Made by a program: the position numbers and the translations under genes. From Sphaerisporangium sp040649355 (GTDB lineage: Bacteria > Actinomycetota > Actinomycetes > Streptosporangiales > Streptosporangiaceae): a stretch of 64,000 nt of DNA. The DNA lies in assembly GCF_043197795.1 (NCBI RefSeq), contig NZ_JBICTU010000006.1:124001-188000 (forward strand), in the 5' to 3' direction. Positions 26,123-34,799 of this stretch are shown piece after piece. Each line of letters opens with the position of its first letter. The first letter of the stretch is position 1. The notes under the pieces are model-generated. The model was not told the origin of the DNA, searched no databases, and saw nothing but the letters and a program-made list of their open reading frames with translations.

Positions 26123-26806
26123 ATGCCCGCTCTGCGGGTCGTCGTCGGCGACCCGGACCGGGTGTTGCGCGCAAGGCTCAGGGGCATGCTGCACCTGGGC
26201 AACGGCTTCTACGTGGTGGGGGAGGCCAGCGCGACCCAACGGCTCAGTGACCTGGTCATCCGGCATCGGCCCAGGGTCGCGGTGGTGAACGCGGCGCTCT
26301 TCCAGAAGGGCGGCGTCGAGTTCGCCCTGACCGCCACGGCGCAGACGAGGAGCAGGACGCAGGTGGTGCTGATCTCCGAGGAGCTGGACGAGGAGCTGCT
26401 AGGGCGCGCGCTGCGCGAGGGAGTCGGCGGCTTCGTCCACAGGGATTCGCTGCTCGAAGAGATCGTGCCCGCGATACGGCTGGTCGCCGCGGGGCAGACG
26501 TTCATCTCCAGCTCGATGATCACGCGGCTCCGTGACCGCATAGCCGCCGTGATCACCGGGGTCGATCACCAGCTCGCGGCGCTCACCCGCCGCGAAGCCG
26601 AGGTGCTCGCCCTCGTCGCGACCGGTCTGTCCAACGCCGGCATCGCCGAGCAGCTCGGCATCGGCGCCGGAACCGTCCGCTCTCACCTGGCCCGCATCCT
26701 CACCAAGCTCAAGGCGACGAACCGGGCGCACGCGGTCGGCATCGCGTACGAATCCGGCTTCATCACGGGCGGATCTCCACGCCGGCGGGAACACGGGCCG
26801 GCTTGA
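26123..26806 (+). CDS. NarL/LuxR-type regulator with degenerate receiver domain
   Basis: A 227-residue response-regulator-like protein. The receiver begins VVVGDPDRVLR, but the strand that should end in the phospho-acceptor Asp reads VAVVNAALF, with Asn at that place, so normal phosphorylation is unlikely. The C-terminal GerE domain is complete (LTRREAEVLALVATGLSNAG, IAEQLGIGAGTVRSHLARIL). I prefer the ATG at 26123 (GGTGAG upstream) over the GTG at 26084. Its 3' end overlaps the convergent oxidoreductase gene by 44 bases. It may sense the product or be constitutive. Confidence 0.8.
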   Translation: MPALRVVVGDPDRVLRARLRGMLHLGNGFYVVGEASATQRLSDLVIRHRPRVAVVNAALFQKGGVEFALTATAQTRSRTQVVLISEELDEELLGRALREGVGGFVHRDSLLEEIVPAIRLVAAGQTFISSSMITRLRDRIAAVITGVDHQLAALTRREAEVLALVATGLSNAGIAEQLGIGAGTVRSHLARILTKLKATNRAHAVGIAYESGFITGGSPRRREHGPA

Positions 26807-28187
26807 CCGGCGAGAGCGGCCTCGAAAGCCACCATTTGTACAGCTCGGGGTACTGCGCTATCGCCTCCTCGGCCGTGAGGAGAGGATCCGGTTCGCCGGT
26901 CATCGCCCGGAACAGCGCTGACTTGTCCTGCCGGTCATCGGCGGGGATCAGCGTCTGGGCGCGGAAGACGCCGGCCGCGATCTCCGGGCTGCTCAGCGCC
27001 GCGCGGGCCATCCGGACCTGGACCTGGCGCTCGAACGGAGACGGCTCCCGCCGGCCCACTTCGAGGTCGGCGCCGTCCTGCTGGATCGCCATCCGCCATG
27101 ACGTCTCGGCCTCTTCCGCCATGGCGCTCCGCAGTACGGGGGACAGGGACGGCCCGAACCCGTGCCGGGTCAGCTCCCTGTCCAGCCTGAGCGCGCTCAG
27201 CGCGGCGACCGACATCCCGTGCGAGTGGACGGGATTCACCGCGGCGACCGCGTCGCCGATCGCGACGAAGCCCGTGGGCAGGCGCGCGCGTTCGAAGAAC
27301 CGCCTCCTGTTCGAGGTGTCGCGATAGGGCCGGACGCCACCGACGGGTGTGGCGGCCGCCATGAGGTCCGCCACGATCGGGTCGCGCAGGGAGCGTGCGA
27401 AGCGCACGAAGCCCTGCTCGTCGGCCGGGGGCTCACCACCCCGGGTGCCGGTCAGGGTGACGATCCACCGGTCGTCCTCGACCGGGAACAACGTCGCCCC
27501 CTGGGCCGGCTCCCCCTTCGCCGGACGGGGGTGAATCATGATCGCCGGAATCTCGGAGGCCAGCCCGGGAGGCGCCTGGTAGACCCGCGTGGAGTAGGCC
27601 AGGCCCGAGGAGACGGTCACCTCCTCGACCTCCGGCGCTCCGATCGCGGCCAGCCACCGTGGCGCCTTCGACCTGCGCCCCGTCGCGTCGACGACGAGAT
27701 CGGCCTCGATCGTCTCCGCCCGGCCACCCTCGCGCCTGACCTGGATTCCGGTGACCCGGGTGGCGTCTCCGGCCATCCCCAGCGCCCGCGCGCCCTCCCA
27801 CGTCGTGACGGCGCCGCCGCCGAGCGCCCGCGGCCTCACCACGTCATCCAGCAGTCCCCGGCCGCACGCGATGAGGTGGGCCCCGGTGTCGAGCCGCCGG
27901 AACCATCCCTCCGAGGCGAGGATCAGCGCGTCGCCGGGCAGTCCCCGCCGGTGCGCGCCCCGCGCGTAGAGAGCGGCGAGGGTGCCGGGAAGCAGCGTCT
28001 CCAGAGCCCTCGCGCCACCGGTCACGAGCACGTGGTTGTGGTGCGACTGGGGCAGTCCCCGGCGGGGGCGCGGGCTGGACGGGTAGTGATCGCCCTCGAC
28101 CACGATGACGTCGTCCGCGTGCTTGGCTAGCACGGCGGCGGCCAGCACCCCCGCGAAGCCCCCGCCCAGGACGACGGCCCTGGTCAT
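26763..28187 (-). CDS. FAD-dependent oxidoreductase (epoxidase/halogenase-like fold)
   Basis: A 474-residue flavoprotein. The N-terminal Rossmann loop is VVLGGGFAGVLAAAVL, then VIVVEGD. The second FAD motif is FVAIGDAVAAVNPVHSHGMS. The overall pattern resembles LasC/styrene-monooxygenase-like epoxidases and FAD hydroxylases; the halogenase WxWxIP motif is not seen, so I do not call halogenation. Last gene of the precursor-radical SAM operon, 51 bases after the PqqD gene. It probably oxidises the peptide, or recycles a redox step. Confidence 0.8.
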   Translation of the reverse strand: MTRAVVLGGGFAGVLAAAVLAKHADDVIVVEGDHYPSSPRPRRGLPQSHHNHVLVTGGARALETLLPGTLAALYARGAHRRGLPGDALILASEGWFRRLDTGAHLIACGRGLLDDVVRPRALGGGAVTTWEGARALGMAGDATRVTGIQVRREGGRAETIEADLVVDATGRRSKAPRWLAAIGAPEVEEVTVSSGLAYSTRVYQAPPGLASEIPAIMIHPRPAKGEPAQGATLFPVEDDRWIVTLTGTRGGEPPADEQGFVRFARSLRDPIVADLMAAATPVGGVRPYRDTSNRRRFFERARLPTGFVAIGDAVAAVNPVHSHGMSVAALSALRLDRELTRHGFGPSLSPVLRSAMAEEAETSWRMAIQQDGADLEVGRREPSPFERQVQVRMARAALSSPEIAAGVFRAQTLIPADDRQDKSALFRAMTGEPDPLLTAEEAIAQYPELYKWWLSRPLSPVKPARVPAGVEIRP

Positions 28188-28238
28188 GGGAGCCCGGTCA
28201 GCACGGCCGGCCGGACAGGGTTCGTGACCACCTCACGC

Positions 28239-28517
28239 TCATGCCGGGAGCTCTTCGATCAGCTCGCCCTTGATCATCATGCCGATGAAGTCCTCCACGT
28301 CCATCCGGATGCGGGCGCTCACCAGGGCGTTGCTGCCCGCGAACTCACGCGACAGCTTCGAGATGATCGGTTCCCGTTCCCCGTCGCTCGCGACGAGCGC
28401 CCATATCCTGGCGGCCGTCTCGTTCAGGGCGTGGAACTCCCCGGTTTCCGTGTGGTATAGCGAGATGCCCTCCGCGGTCTCTTGCCATATCACAGCATCG
28501 CTGATCTGCAGTGACAC
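28239..28517 (-). CDS. PqqD-family peptide recognition protein
   Basis: A 92-residue PqqD-like protein, a stand-alone RiPP recognition element that binds the leader peptide and presents it to the radical SAM enzyme. The family pattern is clear: DAVIWQETAEGISLYHTETG, FHALNETAARIWAL, then LVSARIRMDVEDFIGMMI. GTG at 28517 follows GGAGGTGGA. It is 12 bases downstream of the radical SAM gene, as in pqq, mycofactocin and sactipeptide clusters. Confidence 0.88.
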   Translation of the reverse strand: MSLQISDAVIWQETAEGISLYHTETGEFHALNETAARIWALVASDGEREPIISKLSREFAGSNALVSARIRMDVEDFIGMMIKGELIEELPA

Positions 28518-28529
28518 ACTCCACCTCCG

Positions 28530-29990
28530 CTATACCGGGCTGATGGGAAGCAGCTCGCCGATCTTGATGGCGTCGGGCGAGGGGGCGACGTAGGTCTTCC
28601 AGTCGTCGAAGACGGGGTGGATGTCGCCGTTGACGACCAGGCGAGGGGTCGTCATCTCCACGTTCTTCTTGGTGAGCTCGGAGGCGCGGACGCCGGCCTC
28701 CAGCCAGAGCTGCGTGGCGATGCCGTGCCGCAGGATCCTGCACTGGTGGCGGCTGTTGCGCCTCAGGTCGCCGGACTCCGCCATGTGGGCGGCGCGGCAT
28801 CCTCCGCCGCAGGACGACTTGATGTAGCACTTCGCGCAGTCGGAGTGGAAGTCGCCGCCGAACACCGAGCTGTTCCGCATGTCCCGCAGCACCGGGCTGG
28901 CGAAGGTCTCCGCCAGAGACTGCCGGCGTACGTTGCCCGCGTAGTGCGACCGTCCGGTGACGAGCTTGCACGGGTAGACGTCGCCCAGCGAGTTGATGTA
29001 GATCTCGTTGCCGCCCATCCCGCAACTGGCCCGCACGGAGCACGGCGACATCGGCTTGGGCCCGTCCGGGCTCAGCTTTCCGGCGGCCGGTGACGTCCAG
29101 GTGATCTCCTGGATCCTCATATGGTCCTGCCAGCCGAAGTCGTACTCGTCGGTCACCCCGCGGCCCAGGTTGTTGTGGTACATCAGCCGGATGCTGTGGA
29201 CGTCGAGCCCTTCGACGAACAGGGCGAAGTCCTCCAGCTCGTCGATGTTGTCCGAGGTCACGATGTGATTGATCTTCGGCACCACGCCGGCCTCGTTGAG
29301 CAGTCGCAACGCGCGGTAGGTCTTGGCGAAGGAGCCGGCGCCACGAGTGCGGTCGTGCGTCTCGGCCGTTCCTCCGTCGACGCTCACCGTGACGGAGCCG
29401 AACAACTCGGCGAACCGCCGCGCCGTCTCGGGCTTCCTGATCATCGTGGCGTTGGTGACGATGTTCGACTTCAGGCCGCGCTGATTGGAGTGTTCCACTA
29501 TCTGGAACAGGTCCTTTCTGAGCATCGGTTCACCGCCGGTGAAAACCAGGATTTCGGTCCCGAAGTCGGCGATCTCATCGACCAGGTGGAGCGATTCGGC
29601 GGTGTTGAGCTCACCCGGCAGGCATTTCTCGGAGGAGGCGTAGCAATAGGGGCAACGGAGATTACAGCCGTCGGTGATGGCGTAGTACACCTGGCGGAGC
29701 GGTGGCTCCTTCACTTTCACGGTCGGACGCCTGCCGTCGTAGTAGACGACCCAGCTCAGGATGAGCTTGGCGAGGGTCCGTTCGGTCTCGTCGGTCTCCT
29801 CCAGCGGCGCCGGCTCCCCGCTCGCCTGGGAACGGGCCAGGGCGGAAAGGACGCCGAACTCACGCGCACTGAGGACGCACCGACCGCCCACCTGTGGGTT
29901 GACCACCATGAAGTCGTCGTCGTGCACGAAGTAGGTGAGGTCTTCCGGTACGTCGATCAACGCGCGGTTTCTGGCCAGCTTCCCGGACAT
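28530..29990 (-). CDS. Radical SAM/SPASM peptide-modifying enzyme
   Basis: A 486-residue radical SAM maturase. The catalytic cluster ligands are C109, C113 and C116 (GCNLRCPYCY). The TIM-barrel GGEPM motif follows. The C-terminal SPASM domain carries many Cys (CSVRASCG, YPCKLV, CAKCYIKSSCGGGC, HQCRIL) for auxiliary iron-sulfur clusters. Residues 1-95 form an extra N-terminal domain resembling a PqqD-type leader-binding fold. Such enzymes make Cys thioethers or C-C crosslinks; two Cys in the adjacent precursor fit thioether formation (inference). I start at ATG 29990, behind AAGGGGA, rather than farther upstream. Confidence 0.9.
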   Translation of the reverse strand: MSGKLARNRALIDVPEDLTYFVHDDDFMVVNPQVGGRCVLSAREFGVLSALARSQASGEPAPLEETDETERTLAKLILSWVVYYDGRRPTVKVKEPPLRQVYYAITDGCNLRCPYCYASSEKCLPGELNTAESLHLVDEIADFGTEILVFTGGEPMLRKDLFQIVEHSNQRGLKSNIVTNATMIRKPETARRFAELFGSVTVSVDGGTAETHDRTRGAGSFAKTYRALRLLNEAGVVPKINHIVTSDNIDELEDFALFVEGLDVHSIRLMYHNNLGRGVTDEYDFGWQDHMRIQEITWTSPAAGKLSPDGPKPMSPCSVRASCGMGGNEIYINSLGDVYPCKLVTGRSHYAGNVRRQSLAETFASPVLRDMRNSSVFGGDFHSDCAKCYIKSSCGGGCRAAHMAESGDLRRNSRHQCRILRHGIATQLWLEAGVRASELTKKNVEMTTPRLVVNGDIHPVFDDWKTYVAPSPDAIKIGELLPISPV

Positions 29991-30084
29991 CCGTTCCCCT
30001 TCACACTCCCAGCGGCAGATGCGGCCCCGTACCGTGCACGGCGACATGCGGTCGGGGCCGCCTCTGCGAGCGAATTTGACTAGT

Positions 30085-30360
30085 TCACCCGGATCCGGAC
30101 CCGGACCAGGCTCCACACAGACACGACGGCGCGACCCCGATCTCGGTGTTGTGCGCCACGACCTCCGGCGTGGCCCACGGCGCGCTCGCCCCGGATTGCG
30201 ACAGCACCTCGGGCAGGACGGCGGGAAGCCGGGACTTGAGGGAGATGAGGAGGTCGACTTCCTCTCGGGTCAAGGTGGCGAACGCCTCCTCGATCTCCGC
30301 GGCGATCGGGCTGTGCAGGACTCCCGCGTCTCGCAGCTCTTCCGTCGGATCGAAGGCCAT
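30085..30360 (-). CDS. RiPP precursor peptide with two-Cys core
   Basis: A 91-residue peptide immediately before the radical SAM gene and behind the shared promoter element. The acidic helical leader contains LTREEVDLLISLKSRLPAVL. After about residue 55 the chain turns to a small-residue core (SGASAPWATPEVV) and ends with IGVAPSCLCGAWSGSGSG. The two Cys in SCLC, a nearby Trp and a Gly/Ser tail suit thioether and thioamide chemistry. The leader resembles the small protein at 30707. The cleavage point is unknown. Start ATG 30360; stop 95 bases before the radical SAM start. Confidence 0.8.
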   Translation of the reverse strand: MAFDPTEELRDAGVLHSPIAAEIEEAFATLTREEVDLLISLKSRLPAVLPEVLSQSGASAPWATPEVVAHNTEIGVAPSCLCGAWSGSGSG

Positions 30361-30392
30361 GCCTTCACCTCTCTAACTGGTGGGGTTGTGTT

Positions 30393-30448
30393 GCAGGTTG
30401 AGTATGGGCTGGTCAGGAGGAGGTGACACAACCCCACAAACGTGGGCT
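30393..30448 (-). promoter_or_regulatory. Cluster promoter/operator element, copy 2
   Basis: Read on the minus strand, this 56-bp segment is 53/56 identical to 19253-19308 and has the same orientation relative to its gene. The inverted repeat CCCAC-N4-GTGGG lies at 30433-30446, and the -10-like CATACT at 30401-30406. It ends 33 bases before the precursor ATG. It should make the precursor operon co-regulated with the transporter/YcaO operon. Confidence 0.75.
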
Positions 30449-30500
30449 TACCGCCGCCGATGGCGTGCGGTGGGGACGCTCCCGACCGGCGGAATGGCAA

Positions 30501-30556
30501 CCACACGAATGTGGGTGCCCGGGTCACTTGCGATCACCGATGAGCCGTTTAAGGCT
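30501..30556 (+). promoter_or_regulatory. Weak third copy of the cluster operator
   Basis: CCACA-CGAA-TGTGG at 30501-30514 is followed by GGGTCAC and a TTTAAG that could be a -10. The order of blocks matches the other two copies, with one extra base and lower identity. It faces the rightward operon that starts at 30707 and lies back to back with copy 2. Confidence 0.5.
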
Positions 30557-30667
30557 TGTCGCGCAGGCCGATCTCCCCACCTCGGAGGACTCATAGGCCG
30601 ACCACTTCCGACGTCACGCGGTTCCTGGGCTGGACGCCTCGTCCGATGGCCGAGCCACCGGCACGGA

Positions 30668-30689
30668 AGCGACCGGCGAGCCGGTCGCT
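30668..30689 (+). promoter_or_regulatory. Stem-loop just before a ribosome binding site
   Basis: AGCGACCGG and CCGGTCGCT form a perfect 9-bp stem with a four-base loop, directly before the GAAAGGA site of the gene at 30707. It may stabilise the message or modulate translation; no known riboswitch was recognised. Confidence 0.45.
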
Positions 30690-30706
30690 GATGAAAGGAA
30701 AAGCTG

Positions 30707-30907
30707 ATGAACAGAACCGGATCGGGCGCGTTCGACGCACTGGCCAAGTTACGCGCGGCCGGGCATCCCATCGACCTGCTCGACGAGCGGCAGCGACGGG
30801 TGTTCGCCGAGCTCTCCGAGTCCGAGGTGACGCTGCTGAACTCGATCAAGAAGCGCCTGGACGACGTCGCGGGTGAGGTCGAGGGACAGGACCTCAAGCT
30901 CGTATGA
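30707..30907 (+). CDS. Small leader-like protein (aroma-sacti cluster domain type)
   Basis: A 66-residue protein beginning MNRTGSGAFDALAKLRAAGH and containing ELSESEVTLLNSIKKRLDDV. The second block aligns with the leader of the precursor at 30085 (L-x3-EV-x-LL-x-S-x-K-x-RL). It resembles small actinobacterial proteins that I recall being annotated as aroma-sacti cluster domain proteins; this assignment is from memory. It lacks Cys and a core-like tail, so it is more likely an accessory or decoy leader than a product. ATG after GAAAGGA; overlaps the next gene by four bases. Confidence 0.7.
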   Translation: MNRTGSGAFDALAKLRAAGHPIDLLDERQRRVFAELSESEVTLLNSIKKRLDDVAGEVEGQDLKLV

Positions 30908-33900
30908 TCGGCAAGGGTCCGCGACCCGCCCGTCGTCACATCGTGGTCCTGTTCATCGACATCGTCGGGTCGACGGAGCTGGCCGAGCGTCTCGACCCCG
31001 AGCTGCTCCTGCAGATCCTTGAGAGCTACTACGCCGCCTGCAGGGCCGAGATCTTCATACACGGCGGCGTCGTCGAGAAGTACATAGGCGACGCGATCAT
31101 GGCCGTGTTCGGCGTCCCCGCCAGCCGGGAGGACGACGCGCTCCGGGCGGTACTCGCCGCGTACGGGGCGATGTCGGCCGTGCACCGGCTGAGCGCCGAG
31201 ATAGCCCCGACCCACGGGGTCCTGCTGGACGCCCATTGCGGTATCGCCTTCGGTGAGGTGATCGTCGTCGGCTCGTCCGATTCGGACGTGCGGGTGATCG
31301 GCGACACGGTCAACACCGCGAGCCGCCTGCAGTCCGCGGCCGGAGACGGCGAGATCCTCCTGGGGGACGAGGTCGCCCGCCTGGTCCGGCACCACGCGGT
31401 GCTGGACGAGGTGCCTCCGCTCACGCTCAAGGGCAAGAGAGACCCCGTACGTGCGTGGCGGCTGGTCACCGTGGAGCCCGATCGCGGAGAGCCGGGAACC
31501 GACACCATCCCGTTGATCGGCCGTACCGAGGAACTGCGCCAGCTGACGCAGCTCCACGAGCGCGTCATGCGCGACCAGCGGTGCGGCATGGCCACCCTGC
31601 TCGGCGTCTCCGGCATCGGCAAGTCCCGGCTGGCCAGGGAGTTCCTGCACAACCTGCCCGATGACGTGACCGTCCTCACCGGCCGGTGCCCGTCGTACGG
31701 CATCGGCGCCACCTACCGGCCCATCGCGGAGATGCTCCAGGCGCTCAACGGCGACTGGCCCGCCATCGCCGAGGCCGTGGGCACCGAAAGCGCGCGGGCG
31801 TTGCGCGGGCTGGCGGGCCCGGACGCCTCGGAGTACGGCGACACCCCCGGCATCGCGGAGATCGCGCAGGCCGTACGGTCGTTCTTCGAGGTACTCGGAC
31901 AGCGCCGGCCGCTGGTGGTGGTTCTGGACAACCTCCAGTGGGCCGAGCCGACCCTCCTCGACCTCATCCTGGACTGCGCGAGATGGCTCGCCGACGTGCC
32001 CGTGCTCCTCGTCTGCGTCGCCCGGCCCGAGCTCTACGAGATCCGTCCCTCCTGGGGAGGAGGCATGGCCTGCGCCATGTCGCTGGAGCTCGGCCCGTTG
32101 AGCCGGCCGCACATAGAGCGGCTCGTCGCCGAGCTGTGCGCCGGACGGGCGGACGTCGTCGCCCACGACGACGACATCATGTACCAGCGGGTGATCTACG
32201 GATCGGACGGCAACCCGCTCTTCGCCGAGCTGATGCTGGAGACCCTCGCCGAGGGCGCCGCCTCTCTCCCGCCCACCATCAAGGCGCTGCTCGGGGCCCG
32301 GCTCGACCGGCTCAGCGAAGCGGAGCGCGGGGTCCTCGAAAGGGCCGCGACCATCGGGCAGTCCTTCACGGTCGACCAGGTCGAGGCACTTTTCGACGCC
32401 GACGGCCCCACGACGGCGCTGCCCCTGCGGCGGCTCCAGCGCGACCGGCTGATCCGGCGCGGCGCGCTCCCGCGGTCGTTCGAGTTCACCCAGACCCTCA
32501 CCCGGGAGACCGTCTACGCGATGACGAGCAAGGAGTCGCGCGCGGACTGGCACCGGAGGCTGGCCGACTGGTTCGCCGAGCAGGCCGCCGACGCCTCCGA
32601 CGACGCCCCGTTCTCCGGGCCGACGTCGGGAGACGTCAGCCAGCACCTGCTGGCGGCCTGCCGGCTCGTCCGGGAGGTGCGCCCCGGTGATCCGCTCCTG
32701 CCCGAGCTGACGGACCGGGCCGCGGACTCGCTCATCAGGGAGGGCGGTCAGGCGTTGCACCGCAGGGACCTGCCCGCCGCGATCGCGCTGCTGGAACGCG
32801 GACGGGAGATGCTCCCCCCGGGCAGGGACGAGCACCGCTGGCTGGCCGTTCGCATCAGCGACGCGGAACTGGCGCGGGGGGAGAGCCTCCGGGCGGTCGC
32901 GGCGCTGGACTGCGCGGAGAAGCTGCTGCCCGATGACCCGCGCAACCTGCTCAGCTGTGCGATACAGCGGGGGATCCTCGCCCTCCGCTCGGGCGCCGGC
33001 GGCCCGGAGATCGAGCCCCTCCGCGAGCGGCTGGCGCTCGACCCGCAGGACGAGCTCAGCTGGTGCCGGTTCCACCAGCTCGAAGCCTGGATCCACATCG
33101 ACGCCGGCCGGTTCGGCGCCGCCGACCGCGCGTTCCGTGACGGGCTCCATCGGGCCCAGGCGATGGGCGACCGTTACGAGGAGGACCGCCTGCTCGGCGG
33201 GCTGTGCGAGCTGGTGCAGTGGTCGCCCACCCCGGTGCCGGAGGGGCTCGCGCTCTGCGAGGACCTGCTGTCCCGGTTCGCCGGTGACCGCGCTCTGCTG
33301 GTGCCGGCGCTCGTCACCAAGGCCCGCCTTCTCGCGCTCCGCGGCGACCTCGGCACCGCCCGCGAGACGCTCGACACGGCCGACCGTTACGTGGCCGAGC
33401 TCGGCCTCGGCCTGTCGGCGATCGCGGTCGTCCAGGTACGGGGGCTCGTGGAGTCCCTCGACGGGAACCACGAGGTCGCGTCGGGCCTGTTCAGGCATGC
33501 CGCCGCCGTGCTCCGTACGGCGGGGCACGGGGCGGCCGCCGCCGCCCTGGAGGTCTACGCGGCGCGCGAGACACTCTGGCGGGGGGACGTACGGCAGGCG
33601 GCCCTGGAACTGGCGCGGGGCGAAGCCGGGCCGCGCCGGCTCCGCGCCGAGGTGGCGGCCATCGTGACCAGGGCCGCGATCGCCTCGCGCGACGGTGCGC
33701 ACGGTGAGGCCGTACGGGCCGCCGCGCGCGCGACCGAGCTGCTCGAATCGACCGACGACCCCTGTCTTCGCGGAGACGTCCTGGTCGAGGTCGCCCAGAT
33801 CCACCGGGCCGCCGGAAGGGACCCGGCCGATGCCGCCCAGCGTGCGCGCGACGCCTACCTGAGCAAGGGCGCGAGCCTGCTGGTGCGACGAGTCGACGAC

Positions 33901-33924
33901 TGGATGGGGGAGCCGTGTCCATGA
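30904..33924 (+). CDS. Class III nucleotide cyclase/AAA ATPase/TPR regulator
   Basis: A 1006-residue cytoplasmic protein. Residues ~10-170 are a class III adenylate/guanylate cyclase homology domain (VVLFIDIVGSTEL, VEKYIGDAIMAVFG, GDTVNTASRLQ), with the metal-binding Asp residues present. Residues ~200-400 are an AAA ATPase with Walker A GVSGIGKSRLAREF and Walker B LVVVLDNLQWAE. The rest is TPR-like helices. It lacks a LuxR-type helix-turn-helix. It may signal by cyclic nucleotide or act as a STAND switch. It is embedded in an operon with overlapping start and stop codons (ATGA) on both sides. Confidence 0.85.
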   Translation: MIGKGPRPARRHIVVLFIDIVGSTELAERLDPELLLQILESYYAACRAEIFIHGGVVEKYIGDAIMAVFGVPASREDDALRAVLAAYGAMSAVHRLSAEIAPTHGVLLDAHCGIAFGEVIVVGSSDSDVRVIGDTVNTASRLQSAAGDGEILLGDEVARLVRHHAVLDEVPPLTLKGKRDPVRAWRLVTVEPDRGEPGTDTIPLIGRTEELRQLTQLHERVMRDQRCGMATLLGVSGIGKSRLAREFLHNLPDDVTVLTGRCPSYGIGATYRPIAEMLQALNGDWPAIAEAVGTESARALRGLAGPDASEYGDTPGIAEIAQAVRSFFEVLGQRRPLVVVLDNLQWAEPTLLDLILDCARWLADVPVLLVCVARPELYEIRPSWGGGMACAMSLELGPLSRPHIERLVAELCAGRADVVAHDDDIMYQRVIYGSDGNPLFAELMLETLAEGAASLPPTIKALLGARLDRLSEAERGVLERAATIGQSFTVDQVEALFDADGPTTALPLRRLQRDRLIRRGALPRSFEFTQTLTRETVYAMTSKESRADWHRRLADWFAEQAADASDDAPFSGPTSGDVSQHLLAACRLVREVRPGDPLLPELTDRAADSLIREGGQALHRRDLPAAIALLERGREMLPPGRDEHRWLAVRISDAELARGESLRAVAALDCAEKLLPDDPRNLLSCAIQRGILALRSGAGGPEIEPLRERLALDPQDELSWCRFHQLEAWIHIDAGRFGAADRAFRDGLHRAQAMGDRYEEDRLLGGLCELVQWSPTPVPEGLALCEDLLSRFAGDRALLVPALVTKARLLALRGDLGTARETLDTADRYVAELGLGLSAIAVVQVRGLVESLDGNHEVASGLFRHAAAVLRTAGHGAAAAALEVYAARETLWRGDVRQAALELARGEAGPRRLRAEVAAIVTRAAIASRDGAHGEAVRAAARATELLESTDDPCLRGDVLVEVAQIHRAAGRDPADAAQRARDAYLSKGASLLVRRVDDWMGEPCP

Positions 33925-34799
33925 CGCCGGCGAGTGTGCCGCCCTGGCGCAGGGAGAAGCGTGCCCACTTTCCCGGGGTGCCCGCGTGGGGGCTGGCCAC
34001 CACGCGCCAGGCCCCGGAGCGCTTCCAGGTCAGCCCGCTGGCGGAGGTGTCCAAGGAGTGGGCCTGGGGAGGGGCCGACGGCACAGGTGTGCGCGTCTGC
34101 GTGGTGGACACCGGCGTGGACGCGAAGCATCCAAGGATCGGTGGCCTCGAACGGTCGTTGCAGGTCGTCAGCGGGGACGGGGGCAAGCCGGCGATCGCCG
34201 ACTGCGATCCCGCCGACCCCGCCGGGCACGGTACGGCCTGCGCGGGAGTGATCAGGTCGATAGCCCCCGGAGTGGCGCTCACCTCGCTCCGTGTGCTCAC
34301 CGACGGGAAGACCGGCACCGGTGACGCCCTCATGGCCGGGCTCGGCTGGGCCATCGACGCGGGGTTCGACCTGATCAACCTCAGCCTGTCGACCACGAGG
34401 TCCAGCTTCCGGGAATCCCTCCAGGACCTCGCCGACCGCGCGTACTTCCGGCGTTGCCTGCTGGTCGCCGCCGCGCACAACATGCCGGTGCTCAGCTTCC
34501 CGTGGACGTTCTCCTCGGTCGTCTCCGTGGCCAGCCATGACGAGGCCGACCCGATGACGTACTACTACAACCCCTCGCCGCCCGCGGAGTTCCACGCACG
34601 AGGGGTCAAGGTGCCGGTCGCCTGGAGCGGCGGCAAGGAGATCCGCAGCACGGGCAACAGCTTCGCGGCACCGCACATCACCGGCATCTGCGCCCTCATC
34701 CTGAGCAAGCACCCCTGGCTGACGCCGTTTCAGCTGAAGACGGTCCTCTATCTGGCCGCGGACAACACCACGCAGAACGGAGAGGCACATGTCCCCTGA
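33921..34799 (+). CDS. Cytoplasmic subtilisin-like serine protease (S8)
   Basis: A 292-residue S8 peptidase without a signal peptide. The catalytic triad is visible as VVDTGVD (Asp), GHGTACAGVI (His) and STGNSFAAPH (Ser). It lacks the long pro-domain of secreted subtilases. Being cytoplasmic and in a RiPP operon, it is the best candidate for leader removal, or it could be part of the adjacent signalling system. I prefer ATG 33921 (GGGGGAG upstream) over GTG 33915; it overlaps the cyclase stop. Confidence 0.85.
   Translation: MTPASVPPWRREKRAHFPGVPAWGLATTRQAPERFQVSPLAEVSKEWAWGGADGTGVRVCVVDTGVDAKHPRIGGLERSLQVVSGDGGKPAIADCDPADPAGHGTACAGVIRSIAPGVALTSLRVLTDGKTGTGDALMAGLGWAIDAGFDLINLSLSTTRSSFRESLQDLADRAYFRRCLLVAAAHNMPVLSFPWTFSSVVSVASHDEADPMTYYYNPSPPAEFHARGVKVPVAWSGGKEIRSTGNSFAAPHITGICALILSKHPWLTPFQLKTVLYLAADNTTQNGEAHVP

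Noticed and set aside
26763..28187. Flavin-dependent tryptophan halogenase for the FAD protein
   Set aside because: The flavin motifs are present but the WxWxIP motif of halogenases was not seen, so only a general oxidoreductase call is made.
29991..30116. 42-residue N-terminal extension of the radical SAM enzyme
   Set aside because: It would overlap the precursor stop, is low-complexity and lacks a ribosome site, whereas ATG 29990 has AAGGGGA.
30556..30876. 106-residue plus-strand frame overlapping the leader-like protein
   Set aside because: Out of frame with the 30707 gene, which has a clear GAAAGGA site, family-like sequence and an overlap with the next gene.
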